Positions 26,163 to 33,675 of a stretch of 50,403 nt of DNA are shown in pieces; positions within the stretch are counted from its first letter, which is position 1, and each line of letters begins with the position of its first letter. The DNA is from Clostridiaceae bacterium (lineage in GTDB: Bacteria > Bacillota > Clostridia > Oscillospirales > Acutalibacteraceae), in NCBI GenBank assembly GCA_016281115.1, contig JAEEHZ010000239.1, forward strand, positions 1-50,403, written 5' to 3'. Below the pieces are notes generated by a model. The model was not told the DNA's origin. It ran no database searches and worked only from the letters and a program-made list of their open reading frames with translations. The position numbers and the translations under genes are program-made.

Positions 26163-26375
26163 TCAGCGTTTCATACGCTCATGAATTTGAAATTTTTCTT
26201 CAAGTTCTGTGGGAGAGCGAGCCCTACCAAGTTTATTTAATATCCCGTTGGATAACACTTCGTACAGAATAAAAAATTCTCTGTTATTTTTGCTCGTTAA
26301 TATACACACCGGATTACCATCTTTACCAATATATTTAACTTCTTTGTTTTCATTTTTCGGATATTTAATTTCCAT
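26163..26375 (-). CDS. hypothetical protein
   Basis: About 70 residues, starting MEIKYPKNE or one codon earlier, behind GAGG. The core VKYIGKDGNPVCILTSK looks like a small beta-barrel or hairpin domain. It overlaps the end of the cysteine desulfurase gene by eleven bases and is probably translated with it. Confidence 0.5.
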   Translation of the reverse strand: MEIKYPKNENKEVKYIGKDGNPVCILTSKNNREFFILYEVLSNGILNKLGRARSPTELEEKFQIHERMKR

Positions 26376-27528
26376 CATATAACACCTCGACGCAATCGGC
26401 AATAATCTTTGCGGCTTTTACAATCTCATCTTCGGTATTATATTTCGAAAAAGAGATGCGTATGGAATTTCGGGCAATATCCGGCGGCACACCCATAGCA
26501 ATCAGCACGTGACTTGGCTCGGACTCGTGACTCCTACAAGCAGATCCTGAAGATACGCAGACTCCTTTAACATCTAACATTAACAACAAGGTTTCGCTGT
26601 CAACACCCTTTAAACTTATATTTAATATTTTTCCGTGTTTGATTAATAAATTACCGTTGATATTAAGAATTGAGTCTAACCCCTTTGAAGCCAAAGCCGT
26701 TGCGAGCTCCTTATAAAAGACTTGTTTTAATATAGAGGTTTGAATATCGATCTCGTGAATTCGTGCTTTCATTAACTCGCAGGCTTTCCCGAATCCGACG
26801 ATTGCCGCAACGTTTTCTGTTCCGCCCCGCAGCCCGAATTCTTGAGCCACGCCTCCATATATAAGCGGTGTAAGATTTTTCGATCTTACAAATAAAGCTC
26901 CGCATCCTTTTGTGCCGTGTAGCTTATGGGATGATAACGATAAAAAATCACATCCGATTTTATTTACATCTAACTTACAACACCCCGCAGCCTGTACGCA
27001 GTCTGTGTGAAACATGATATTTTTTTCACGACATATTCTTGCTATTGACTCTATGTCGTTTTCAGAACCCGTTTCATTATTCACATACATCACAGAGACA
27101 ATTCCTGTGTTTTCAGTTATCTGTGCTTTTACTTGATTTGGCGAAACACATCCGTGTTTATCTACACCTGCGGTTGATTTATAAAATCCATGTTTTATAC
27201 ACATTGCTTGCACGGATTTAAGTACCGAGTCATGTTCAACCGCACTTGTAATAATATGATTTTTGCCTTGCGACTTTAAATAATTAGCCAATGAGAAGAA
27301 AACCATGTTATTTGACTCGGTTCCGCCCGATGTAAATATAATTTGATCAGGTTCAGCACCTATAAAATCCGCAACCTGAAATCGGGCATTTTCCACTGCT
27401 TTTTTCGCCTCTCTACCAAAAGCATATAACGCTCCGGGATTACCATACTGTTCCCGCATATATGGTATCATCGCATTCAGCACTTCGGGATCAGTTTGTG
27501 TTGTTGCGGCATTGTCAAGATAAATCAT
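26365..27528 (-). CDS. cysteine desulfurase (NifS/IscS family)
   Basis: A 387-residue PLP enzyme starting MIYLDNAATTQTDPEV. Visible landmarks are FTSGGTESNN, the PLP lysine in LSSHKLHGTKGCGAL and the catalytic Cys in CVSSGSACRSHESEPSHVL. It removes sulfur from cysteine as a protein persulfide (family knowledge). No IscU, DndBCDE or tRNA-thiolation gene accompanies it. Given the iron-sulfur or glycyl-radical enzymes nearby (NrdG, FTR-like, possibly the Cas4-like nuclease), cluster supply is one reasonable inference; tRNA thiolation is another. AAGGAG precedes the start. Confidence 0.9.
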   Translation of the reverse strand: MIYLDNAATTQTDPEVLNAMIPYMREQYGNPGALYAFGREAKKAVENARFQVADFIGAEPDQIIFTSGGTESNNMVFFSLANYLKSQGKNHIITSAVEHDSVLKSVQAMCIKHGFYKSTAGVDKHGCVSPNQVKAQITENTGIVSVMYVNNETGSENDIESIARICREKNIMFHTDCVQAAGCCKLDVNKIGCDFLSLSSHKLHGTKGCGALFVRSKNLTPLIYGGVAQEFGLRGGTENVAAIVGFGKACELMKARIHEIDIQTSILKQVFYKELATALASKGLDSILNINGNLLIKHGKILNISLKGVDSETLLLMLDVKGVCVSSGSACRSHESEPSHVLIAMGVPPDIARNSIRISFSKYNTEDEIVKAAKIIADCVEVLYDGN

Positions 27529-27559
27529 AAGCACCACTCCTTTTGTACAAAATGTATTT

Positions 27560-27925
27560 TTATGTTTCCTCGACTTCAGCTCTGTTTAAATCACCGCTCC
27601 AAAATAACCAGGTTGGGTTTTCTTGCATACTAATTAAATTGTTTTGCTCGACATGTGCCGTAAAGACCACTCCCTCGCTTGATTCCACAAACTCTTTATA
27701 CTTATCTGACATTCTATTGTAGTTTTTACGAGCCTGGATTTTCGGAATATCAAGTAATATTTTATCCCCTTCATTAAAGGGCTTTGGTGGAGTAATATCT
27801 CCTACGCCACCATTAATTATAGCACTTGCATTGTTTATTAATTTTACATATTCTTTTGCGTTTTGTTCTGTAAAACCATTTCTTTTAACTTTTTGTTCCA
27901 GCGCCCTGCGTTGCTTTCTATTCAT
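27560..27925 (-). CDS. hypothetical phage protein
   Basis: A 121-residue protein starting MNRKQRRALEQKVKR, a basic opening seen in many small phage proteins. The middle KILLDIPKIQARKNYNRM and the end (VFTAHVEQNNLISM) suggest a beta-rich binding domain. The function is unknown. It lies between the glycosyltransferase and cysteine desulfurase genes. Confidence 0.55.
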   Translation of the reverse strand: MNRKQRRALEQKVKRNGFTEQNAKEYVKLINNASAIINGGVGDITPPKPFNEGDKILLDIPKIQARKNYNRMSDKYKEFVESSEGVVFTAHVEQNNLISMQENPTWLFWSGDLNRAEVEET

Positions 27926-27936
27926 TTAACCACCCT

Positions 27937-28560
27937 TTATCTAATAATATTAGTCCACGAAGTTACATAGCCACTATCCCAGTTTACGTTTGCGGGATTC
28001 TTGTTAAAATACGGCGTTCTTCCGAGAGAACGCGTGGGATCGCAAACAGAGATATCGCCGATATGTTGGATAGTCGCCGGCAAAGTCGTTAAAATATGAA
28101 TTCTATTTTTCTTAGCCCACATTTGTATGTTGGTGTCATCCCCTTTAGCTCCGGAAGGCCAGCTATCTATACATGGTTCAACCCATTCATTACGCATAAT
28201 TATCCCGCAACCGGATAACGTCGTGGTTAATACATATGGAGACTGTGTTGGCAGCCTGCTTTCGGGCACCGGACGAATAAATTGATATGGAAATAAAGAT
28301 ATAATGCTGTGCGGGTGTGATTTAACAATTCTTTCGCAATATGAGAGAAAATTATCACATAACTCAACATCATCTGATAGAACCATCACAAAAGGCTTGT
28401 CCGTTTTCTTTAACCATGCGCGTTTCGCCGTCGGCGCACACCCTATGTGTTCGTAATCCATAAATATATTTTCATCCGGAAGGTTTAATATGCTTTTGTT
28501 TTTATCAATCCAGTTTTGTCTTTCGGGGACGCCAAAAATTCTGATATCAATATTTCCCAT
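27937..28560 (-). CDS. GT-A-fold glycosyltransferase-like protein
   Basis: A 207-residue protein with a metal-binding DxD-like motif in FVMVLSDDVELCDNF, an acceptor-site-like GAKGDDTNIQMWA and the conserved LPATIQHIGDISV near the end. These fit a small family-2-like glycosyltransferase. In phages such enzymes glycosylate DNA bases, or modify surface sugars; neighbours do not decide between them. GGAGG precedes the ATG. Confidence 0.65.
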   Translation of the reverse strand: MGNIDIRIFGVPERQNWIDKNKSILNLPDENIFMDYEHIGCAPTAKRAWLKKTDKPFVMVLSDDVELCDNFLSYCERIVKSHPHSIISLFPYQFIRPVPESRLPTQSPYVLTTTLSGCGIIMRNEWVEPCIDSWPSGAKGDDTNIQMWAKKNRIHILTTLPATIQHIGDISVCDPTRSLGRTPYFNKNPANVNWDSGYVTSWTNIIR

Positions 28561-28562
28561 AA

Positions 28563-29186
28563 TTATTCCTCCAATAAATATACTTCGGCATATTGCACTC
28601 CAAAACTTCGTGCTTCTTCGTGAGAGTCAAAATATATATCAATTCTATTACCCTTGATGTTGCCACCGCGGTCTTCCGCTACATATTCTTGTCCGTTAAT
28701 CAACACTCTTGTGCCATAAGGTATTATATTGGTATCAACCGCTATACTGTGATTAGGGCGTAACGCACATCCGCTCGCTCCGTATACAATTTCTTTTCCG
28801 TTTTCGTCAACCGGACGATTTAATGCATATTTACCACAGCATTTTTCACATGAGCAATACGCAGTTAATTTATAATTTCCCAAAAGAATGTCTCCCGACG
28901 TGTCTTTAAGTATACCTTGATACATATCATCGTTTGTTTTAATATCATATTCTATATGTATCTCTTTATATTTGGACGGAGGAGGGTGTATACTATCCAT
29001 TATTCTTACCACGGCGCATAGTGCATCTGATTGATATAAGTCGTCTTTGTTATTAATACATATTTCGATAGGTTCTTTAACATATGTATATGTTTTTAAT
29101 GTGTATTGTTTTATATCAACAAAACCACATAAACCGCATACACAAACTGCTGTTGCAATTCCTATACAAAGCATCTTAGTGTTCAA
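28563..29186 (-). CDS. 3D-domain (double-psi beta-barrel) cell-wall protein
   Basis: About 207 residues. A hydrophobic N-terminal segment (MLCIGIATAVCVCGLCGF) acts as signal peptide or anchor, and a long linker follows. The C-terminal 3D domain has KLTAYCSCEKCCGKYA, then SIAVDTNIIPYGTRVLI and AEDRGGNIKGNRIDIYF with the three conserved Asp. The family contains peptidoglycan lytic transglycosylase-like proteins. Phages may use it for wall remodelling or entry (inferred). I chose a TTG at 29186 after AGAAGGTGA; the frame is open to an ATG at 29276 without a ribosome site. Confidence 0.8.
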   Translation of the reverse strand: MNTKMLCIGIATAVCVCGLCGFVDIKQYTLKTYTYVKEPIEICINNKDDLYQSDALCAVVRIMDSIHPPPSKYKEIHIEYDIKTNDDMYQGILKDTSGDILLGNYKLTAYCSCEKCCGKYALNRPVDENGKEIVYGASGCALRPNHSIAVDTNIIPYGTRVLINGQEYVAEDRGGNIKGNRIDIYFDSHEEARSFGVQYAEVYLLEE

Positions 29187-29327
29187 TATTTCACCTTCTT
29201 TCTCTTTTTTTCTTATATGTGCATTATATATAACAAAGTCGCAATCTACACAACGTTTGCGCAGCGAGTCTTTCAAGGTTGCGCAGGACGGTGTGTTTTA
29301 ATTATTTAATCTATTTTCTTTGTGACA

Positions 29328-29346
29328 CTTTTACTAACAGCAAAAG
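29328..29346 (-). repeat. hairpin element, copy 4
   Basis: Minus strand CTTTTGCT-GTT-AGTAAAAG, an uninterrupted 8-bp stem, followed by TGTCAC instead of TAAC. It is the most diverged of the five copies, and pairing is preserved by a G-T wobble. Confidence 0.55.
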
Positions 29347-29464
29347 TAGTTGCTAGATGAATATTATTAACAACCAATATACATTGCGACGATTATGTAG
29401 TTCCTATAATTTATAACTGAATGTGGCTGGCAACAGCCATTCTTCGGTATACTCACAACTCCGA

Positions 29465-29526
29465 AAAATTAGTTGGAAAGATTTCTTCGACGGTTTCCCG
29501 TCTTCGAAATCTTTCTAACTAATTTT
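29465..29526 (-). ncRNA. long GNRA-capped RNA hairpin
   Basis: On the minus strand AAAATTAGTT pairs with AACTAATTTT, then GAAAGATTTC with GAAATCTTTC, then a symmetric GAA/GAA internal loop, then GACGG with CCGTC closed by a GAAA tetraloop. The plus-strand reading would have a TTTC loop, so the RNA is minus-strand. There is no T-run, so it is not a simple terminator. The symmetrical purine loop suggests tandem G-A pairs and a protein- or tertiary-contact site. Confidence 0.7.
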
Positions 29527-29552
29527 GAAGGAGTAAAGCAACCATTGCGTTA

Positions 29553-29596
29553 CTATTGCTGACAGCAAATAGCAATCGTACTTTTAAAAAAAATAC
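29553..29596 (-). repeat. hairpin element, copy 5 (tandem hairpins)
   Basis: Minus strand: an AT-rich hairpin (GTATTTT...AAAAGTAC, 29578-29596) then CTATTTGCT-GTC-AGCAATAG (29553-29572) followed by TAAC. Compared with copy 1, a T-A pair has become A-T on both sides of the stem, a compensatory change. It lies 10-15 bases downstream of TATAAT. Confidence 0.65.
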
Positions 29597-29629
29597 AATT
29601 AATCTGCATTATAGGTTTAAAATATTTTT

Positions 29630-29663
29630 TTATTTAAAACCCCTCCCGCGTAAACAGGAGGGG
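29630..29663 (-). terminator. minus-strand terminator of the zinc-ribbon/LRR module
   Basis: CCCCTCC-TGTTTACGCG-GGAGGGG followed by TTTT on the minus strand, about 220 bases past the last gene of the module. Confidence 0.7.
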
Positions 29664-29681
29664 AAAAAGAAAGGAGTTGAT

Positions 29682-29765
29682 ATGCGGAACAACCACAAAC
29701 CGCATATCTATATGAAAAAAACAGAACCCGAAATGTTATTCGGGATACCGGGCTGGGAGAATTGA
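29682..29765 (+). CDS. possible 27-residue plus-strand peptide
   Basis: A short ORF starting MRNNHKPHIYMKKTE and ending FGIPGWEN, with a very strong ribosome site (AAAGGAG, six bases from the ATG). It runs against its neighbours on the plus strand, between a minus-strand terminator and the zinc-ribbon genes. The ribosome site is the only support; no family is recognised. Confidence 0.4.
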   Translation: MRNNHKPHIYMKKTEPEMLFGIPGWEN

Positions 29766-29881
29766 ACTCACTGCTTAAATAAGCATATACCATAAATTAG
29801 AGCCCGGATATATTTATATATAATCTTTAAGTGCTTTAATTAATAATAATATCGTCTTATTATCCCCGACAACACTTTTAA

Positions 29882-30160
29882 TCATTCTTCATCACTCCAA
29901 TCTAATGCTTGACCGCAACGCCAACAGTATTTACTCCTCAACGGCTCTTGTTTGCAAACGGGGCAATAGCAAAATCCAATTTCGTCTTTTGTTAGTTTTT
30001 TGGGTATCTGCTTTTCAAGGGCTTTTATTGCCAAAGCAGTTTCACACTCTTCGCACCTCTTGTTCTTATTGTCATCAGATAAAATTTGAAAATTTATAGA
30101 CCGCATACATTTATCGCAATTCTGATGTATTAACTGCAACAACGCTTCTTCGTATGTCAT
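29882..30160 (-). CDS. zinc-ribbon protein (phage CGQALDWSDEE type)
   Basis: A 92-residue protein. The N-terminal helical part has CDKCM and CEEC, then ALEKQIPKKL, and a C-terminal zinc ribbon CPVCKQEP...CWRCGQALDWSDEE. The family is widespread in gut Firmicute phages; function unknown, possibly a nucleic-acid or protein adaptor. The start overlaps the upstream paralog by ATGA, indicating translational coupling. Confidence 0.75.
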   Translation of the reverse strand: MTYEEALLQLIHQNCDKCMRSINFQILSDDNKNKRCEECETALAIKALEKQIPKKLTKDEIGFCYCPVCKQEPLRSKYCWRCGQALDWSDEE

Positions 30161-30411
30161 TCCTCATCACTCCATTTCAACGCTTGACCACAATGCTCGC
30201 AGAATGTAGTACCACCATTGATGATGTGTTCCTGCACATTGTCCTTTGATATGCTTCCCCCACAATTTGGACATACTGCCCACATCTGTTCATTTTCGAG
30301 TGGGTTTTTCGGTATCTGCTTTTCAAGGGCTTTTTTGATATTTTCATAATCTTCCAACATCCCCACAAACATCTGGTTCATAATGCGGGTTAATGTTTCT
30401 TTATTTGTCAT
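30157..30411 (-). CDS. zinc-ribbon protein, paralog
   Basis: An 84-residue relative of the next gene: LEKQIPKNP then CPNCGGSI and CEHCGQALKWSDEE. It overlaps both neighbours by four bases (ATGA), so the LRR gene, this gene and its paralog form one coupled message. The two zinc-ribbon genes look like a tandem duplication. Confidence 0.72.
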   Translation of the reverse strand: MTNKETLTRIMNQMFVGMLEDYENIKKALEKQIPKNPLENEQMWAVCPNCGGSISKDNVQEHIINGGTTFCEHCGQALKWSDEE

Positions 30412-31022
30412 TCTTCTACCTCGCTATTGCTTGCTAACTCTGCAAGTTCTGATATTTTAAGTTCTCTCAAAAATGTTATTTCTGTTCCAACGCACTTGCT
30501 GTCGCAGTCATTTTCGCCTGTAACGCCTTTAAGTTCAACTTCAAATACACGAACATCTTTACCAATATTACCGCTGTAATAATTGAAAATATCGAGCGGA
30601 GACCTGCAAGCGTGAAAACCGCTTATACATAATTCCGCTTTATCGGTCTTATAAGTTTTCCCAAGTTTATACTGAAAACCATTACAACGCATCTTGCCGT
30701 TTGTTGCTTTGAAATAGAGGTCTTTGTATGTTTTAAGACCGTAACAACCTATGCTCGTAAGCGTGCTGCAATTACAGAACGCACATTTTCCTATGCTCGT
30801 AACGCTATCAGGTATTATTACGCCTTTAAGGCTTTTGCAACCGTAAAATGCATAATTTCCTATGCTCGTAACGCTGTTGGGAATATTTATACTTGTAAGA
30901 TTGGTGCAATAGGCGAAAGCACAATTACCAATACTCGTCACACTCTCTGGAATGTTTATGTTTGTTTTATTGCCTTCGTACTGTATCAATTCCCCATTTT
31001 CAATAACAAAATCTTTGTTCAT
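30408..31022 (-). CDS. BspA-type LRR protein with C-terminal GFHAC domain (copy 1)
   Basis: A 204-residue protein. The N-terminal half has three to four repeats of the LRR_5 type (IPxSVTSIGxxAFxxCxxLT, residues ~22-95). The C-terminal half has KATNGKMRCNGFQYKLGKTY, then CISGFHACRSPLDIFNYYSG and CVGTEITFLRELKISELAEL. This second domain is a phage-associated family of unknown function (I believe DUF7666). Three close paralogs occur in the window. The LRR part may be a ligand-binding module; intracellular location is likely because no signal peptide is present. Confidence 0.75.
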   Translation of the reverse strand: MNKDFVIENGELIQYEGNKTNINIPESVTSIGNCAFAYCTNLTSINIPNSVTSIGNYAFYGCKSLKGVIIPDSVTSIGKCAFCNCSTLTSIGCYGLKTYKDLYFKATNGKMRCNGFQYKLGKTYKTDKAELCISGFHACRSPLDIFNYYSGNIGKDVRVFEVELKGVTGENDCDSKCVGTEITFLRELKISELAELASNSEVEE

Positions 31023-31324
31023 TCTCTCGCCTCGCTTTTAAGCCATTCGAATAAACACTCTGCTAATTCCTTGTCGCTCATCTCTCTTATTTTATCGCCG
31101 TTTGTCAAATCCTCATCTACCTCGCTTATTTCAACCGTTACAATTTTATATTTTTTCATATCGATTTCTTGTCTTTCAATTTCCGTTTGACACACTAAAC
31201 TTTTCGGAATTAACAGAGGTGGGTGGTAAGCGTCTGCGGTAGTATGATACGGCGGAAAATATCGAAAATCAATTCCCGAAAGAAGTGTATGGTCTTTTTT
31301 TATCATTATTGCTAAATATGTCAT
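31019..31324 (-). CDS. NGDKIR-motif phage protein
   Basis: A 101-residue protein whose C-terminal part has LTNGDKIREMSDKELAE and ends WLKSEARE, a family frequent in Firmicute phages that often carries Cys between these motifs (absent here). The N-terminal half (MTYLAIMIKKDHTLLSG...) resembles a separate small domain, so the gene may be a fusion. It is coupled by ATGA overlaps to both neighbours. Confidence 0.65.
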   Translation of the reverse strand: MTYLAIMIKKDHTLLSGIDFRYFPPYHTTADAYHPPLLIPKSLVCQTEIERQEIDMKKYKIVTVEISEVDEDLTNGDKIREMSDKELAECLFEWLKSEARE

Positions 31325-31773
31325 TCTTTTACCTCACTTTTAAGCCATTTGAGCCAATGTTCATAAGGCGAAGGAAAATAAATATCTACCAATTCCGCAA
31401 AGTCCGTAATTTGTTTGTTTATCCACTCCGCCAATTCCTCATCGCTCATCTCTCTTATCTTATCGCCGTTTGTCAATGAACCATTGTTGTATTTCCATTC
31501 TTTGTATGTCATAATTTTCGGATATTCTGCACCTGTATCTATGCAATGCTCAAATCCCCAAGATATTACATAATCTATATATCTTCCCCAATCTTCCGTG
31601 TCATCTTCATCCGAAATCATTGCTTGTTTCAACTCTATGCCGCTTTGCTCAAGCCATCCAAATTCATGTTCAAGATAGTCTATCGTTCCGTCGCTGGATA
31701 TTCCGTTTGTTTCTGCGTTTCTTATTGCGACATTTTCGTCAACACTTAATTCTACAAATACTTTTCTTTTCAT
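31321..31773 (-). CDS. NGDKIR-motif phage protein, longer paralog
   Basis: A 150-residue protein with an N-terminal domain (VFVELSVDENVAIRNAETNG...) and the C-terminal SLTNGDKIREMSDEELAEW...HWLKWLKSEVKE motif shared with the next gene. It heads the five-gene module, and CAGGAGG precedes the ATG. Function unknown. Confidence 0.65.
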   Translation of the reverse strand: MKRKVFVELSVDENVAIRNAETNGISSDGTIDYLEHEFGWLEQSGIELKQAMISDEDDTEDWGRYIDYVISWGFEHCIDTGAEYPKIMTYKEWKYNNGSLTNGDKIREMSDEELAEWINKQITDFAELVDIYFPSPYEHWLKWLKSEVKE

Positions 31774-32117
31774 ATTTCCTCCTGTTACAGTATGATTTTA
31801 CAACATTCAAGGTTGTAATTTTTTTGTTTTACATTGTGGTACAATTATAAACGAAGACGTTCTTAAAGAGAAACCATCTCTGGTTATAATAATAGTTTAC
31901 AATCTCTCATTGTGTTTTACCGGGAAGGTTCGAGCACTGTGACTCATAGTCTATATCTGCTGACTTTTTTTTTTTTTGAACTTCTTTTCTTTCTTTCCCT
32001 AGTTTTCCTTTCTTTCTCCTGCCTTACTTTTTTTTTCGAGTAAAGCTGTGGTTGCGCGGATTGGTCAGGGGTGTTCGTCGAGCGAGGTTCTCTCTTTCCG
32101 GTCTGTTCAAATTGTTA

Positions 32118-32156
32118 CTTTTGCTATCAGCGAAAAGCACATTCAGATATGAATGT
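32118..32156 (-). repeat. hairpin element, copy 1 (tandem hairpins)
   Basis: Minus strand: hairpin ACATTCA-TATC-TGAATGT (32139-32156), then CTTTTCGCT-GAT-AGCAAAAG (32118-32137), then TAAC. A TACAAT box (32163-32168) with ATGACA 17 bases upstream precedes it, so the first hairpin would sit at the transcript start. Confidence 0.7.
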
Positions 32157-32171
32157 AATTTCATTGTAAAC

Positions 32172-32450
32172 TCAGATTAATTGCTTGTCATCTACATAGA
32201 TTGGATACCTGTTGCCGGGAGTGGAGGCGAGTGCATCTAACATCATTGCGTTCGTTCCTTGGAAATCTTCCTCGTTCTTGATTTTTTTTTTTTTTTTTAA
32301 ACGCCTAACCGCAATGCCTAATAATACTAGAATTCTTTTCCTGCTATTTTTTTTTTTTTTTTTGCAGTAGGTTTGTTTCTTTCCTGCACTGACGCTTCTT
32401 GGTTTGGTGCAGTAGGGCATTGTGTTTTCATTTTTTTTTTTTTCCGACAA
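32172..32450 (-). CDS. doubtful A-tract ORF
   Basis: An open frame of 92 codons starting MSEKKKNENTMPYC, interrupted by blocks of five or more lysines that derive from A runs. There is no ribosome site of note; the upstream sequence is a hairpin element. It is probably not a conventional gene. The last third (DFQGTNAMMLDALASTPGNR) looks more protein-like and could be the tail of a decayed gene. Confidence 0.2.
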   Translation of the reverse strand: MSEKKKNENTMPYCTKPRSVSAGKKQTYCKKKKKNSRKRILVLLGIAVRRLKKKKKIKNEEDFQGTNAMMLDALASTPGNRYPIYVDDKQLI

Positions 32451-32457
32451 TGAGTTA

Positions 32458-32494
32458 CTTCTGCTTACAGCTAAAAGTGTCCATTAAGCATGGA
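32458..32494 (-). repeat. hairpin element, copy 3 (tandem hairpins)
   Basis: Minus strand: TCCAT-GCTTA-ATGGA (32480-32494), then CTTTTAGCT-GTA-AGCAGAAG (32458-32477), then TAAC. It lies just beyond the reverse transcriptase stop codon and upstream of the A-tract region. Confidence 0.65.
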
Positions 32495-32522
32495 CTATAC
32501 ATGACATAGCAAATTATTTATC

Positions 32523-33662
32523 TTATGATTTTAAATCGCTTCGAATTAATTCAACAATATTCACATTGAATTTATTACCAATATGTTCTACCAGCTTATC
32601 TATCGAAGTTCCTTCTACCATACGGTAATAATTCCTGTACCCCTCCATTATCTGGACATCGGATACGTCCCAGGGCTTTCCGTTTTGTTTATCCATGACA
32701 TATGATGCTAGCATCGCTTGAAATTGTCTTTTCTTTTTATGCCCTACGGTAATTTGGTTATCTTTATTCAACATTACCCCAAGATTCCAGTTGGAGCCGG
32801 CAGATGAACCGTATCGCGTTTTCTTTGAATTGATTGTAAATGGAGCTTCGAAATTGTTCAAAGTGTTGATAATAAACTGTTCTATTTCTTTAAATTTAAA
32901 TGTATATTTTGAGGATATTAAAAAATCGTCTGCATATCTGGTATAAACATAATGCTGGTTGTTATATTCTCTTAAACCATTTGAAAGTTTGAAGTCTATG
33001 GGTATCATCATTACATTTGTGATAACTGGGGATATCGGGGTACCCTGCGGAAGTCCTCCGTCCAGAAATGCAAGTTCCAGCGCCTGACTTAATTCTTTTT
33101 TTCCGATATCATGTTTCATAATTTCCGAAAACGGATAAATCATTGAAAACATCTTTAACACAAATTCCAGACTTGTGCTGCCAAAAAAGTTTGATAAATC
33201 ATATTTTCCAAACCATTTGCTTTCATTTGCCTGATGTCGTTTTACCGCATCAATCGTGCTGCGTTTTCTTATATATGCAAACGCCGACGTATGATATAAG
33301 ACGTGGAAGTCGTTTTCAAAAATTGTTTTAAGTCTGCGTAAAGCGTCCATAAGTTCGGGCTCCGGCGCATCTATCTTACGCAACCCGCCGCTTTTTTTAG
33401 GTATATAAAATTCTCGATATAAAGATTTTCTTGGCTTATTACGCAGTTCCTCGGTTGATTTATTAAACTGTATTAATTTAATGATAAGTTCGCCAATATT
33501 TAACCCGTACGGGCGTTTGCTATTTATATTTTTTACCTCATATGTACGTGTATTTGTAATATTTGGACTAATAATCTGTGGTTTTATTTCCGCTTCGAAT
33601 AAAAATTCTTCCAAAGTCATTTGGTGATACTTTGGCGGCTGTTTAATCGTAATATAAGTCAT
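32523..33662 (-). CDS. retron/UG-like reverse transcriptase
   Basis: A 379-residue reverse transcriptase. Landmarks: FYIPKKSGGLRKIDAPEP (RT0/1), KYDLSNFFGS (RT3), GGLPQGTPISPVITN (RT4), the catalytic VYTRYADDFLISS (RT5), and SNWNLGVMLNKDNQITVGHK (RT6/7). QGxxxSP rather than SQ argues against a diversity-generating retroelement, and there is no maturase domain, so it is not a group II intron protein. It resembles stand-alone phage or defence-type and retron-like RTs. The ATG at 33662 follows GAGGTG. The gene is bracketed by copies of a structured hairpin element, possibly part of its cognate RNA. Its role is unknown. Confidence 0.85.
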   Translation of the reverse strand: MTYITIKQPPKYHQMTLEEFLFEAEIKPQIISPNITNTRTYEVKNINSKRPYGLNIGELIIKLIQFNKSTEELRNKPRKSLYREFYIPKKSGGLRKIDAPEPELMDALRRLKTIFENDFHVLYHTSAFAYIRKRSTIDAVKRHQANESKWFGKYDLSNFFGSTSLEFVLKMFSMIYPFSEIMKHDIGKKELSQALELAFLDGGLPQGTPISPVITNVMMIPIDFKLSNGLREYNNQHYVYTRYADDFLISSKYTFKFKEIEQFIINTLNNFEAPFTINSKKTRYGSSAGSNWNLGVMLNKDNQITVGHKKKRQFQAMLASYVMDKQNGKPWDVSDVQIMEGYRNYYRMVEGTSIDKLVEHIGNKFNVNIVELIRSDLKS

Positions 33663-33675
33663 TTTTTTCACCTCG

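Larger units (their letters stand above)
29187..29627 (-). promoter_or_regulatory. structured leader region upstream of the 3D-domain gene
   Basis: About 440 bases without a minus-strand gene. It contains two copies of the hairpin element described below, a long GNRA-capped hairpin, a hairpin around GCTG-TTGC-CAGC near 29430-29450, and a TATAAT box (minus, 29608-29613) that could start a transcript at about 29,600. It probably forms the 5' leader of the 3D-domain gene or an independent RNA. Confidence 0.55.
31774..32522 (-). other. 749-base region with hairpin elements and long A-tracts beside the reverse transcriptase
   Basis: Between the reverse transcriptase and the zinc-ribbon/LRR module. 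On the minus strand it carries two hairpin elements, and homopolymer A runs of roughly 9, 12, 13, 15 and 16 bases separated by GC-richer blocks. A frame of 92 codons (32172-32450) spans the A-tracts but encodes poly-Lys blocks and has an unlikely composition. I treat the region as probable non-coding RNA or regulatory DNA. Confidence 0.5.

Noticed and set aside
32523..33662. Diversity-generating retroelement
   Set aside because: The RT has QGxxxSP, not the DGR-type SQ motif, and no template/variable repeat pair or Avd-like gene is seen. The AAY-rich stretch near 33,820-33,870 looks template-like but has no matching variable repeat in the window.
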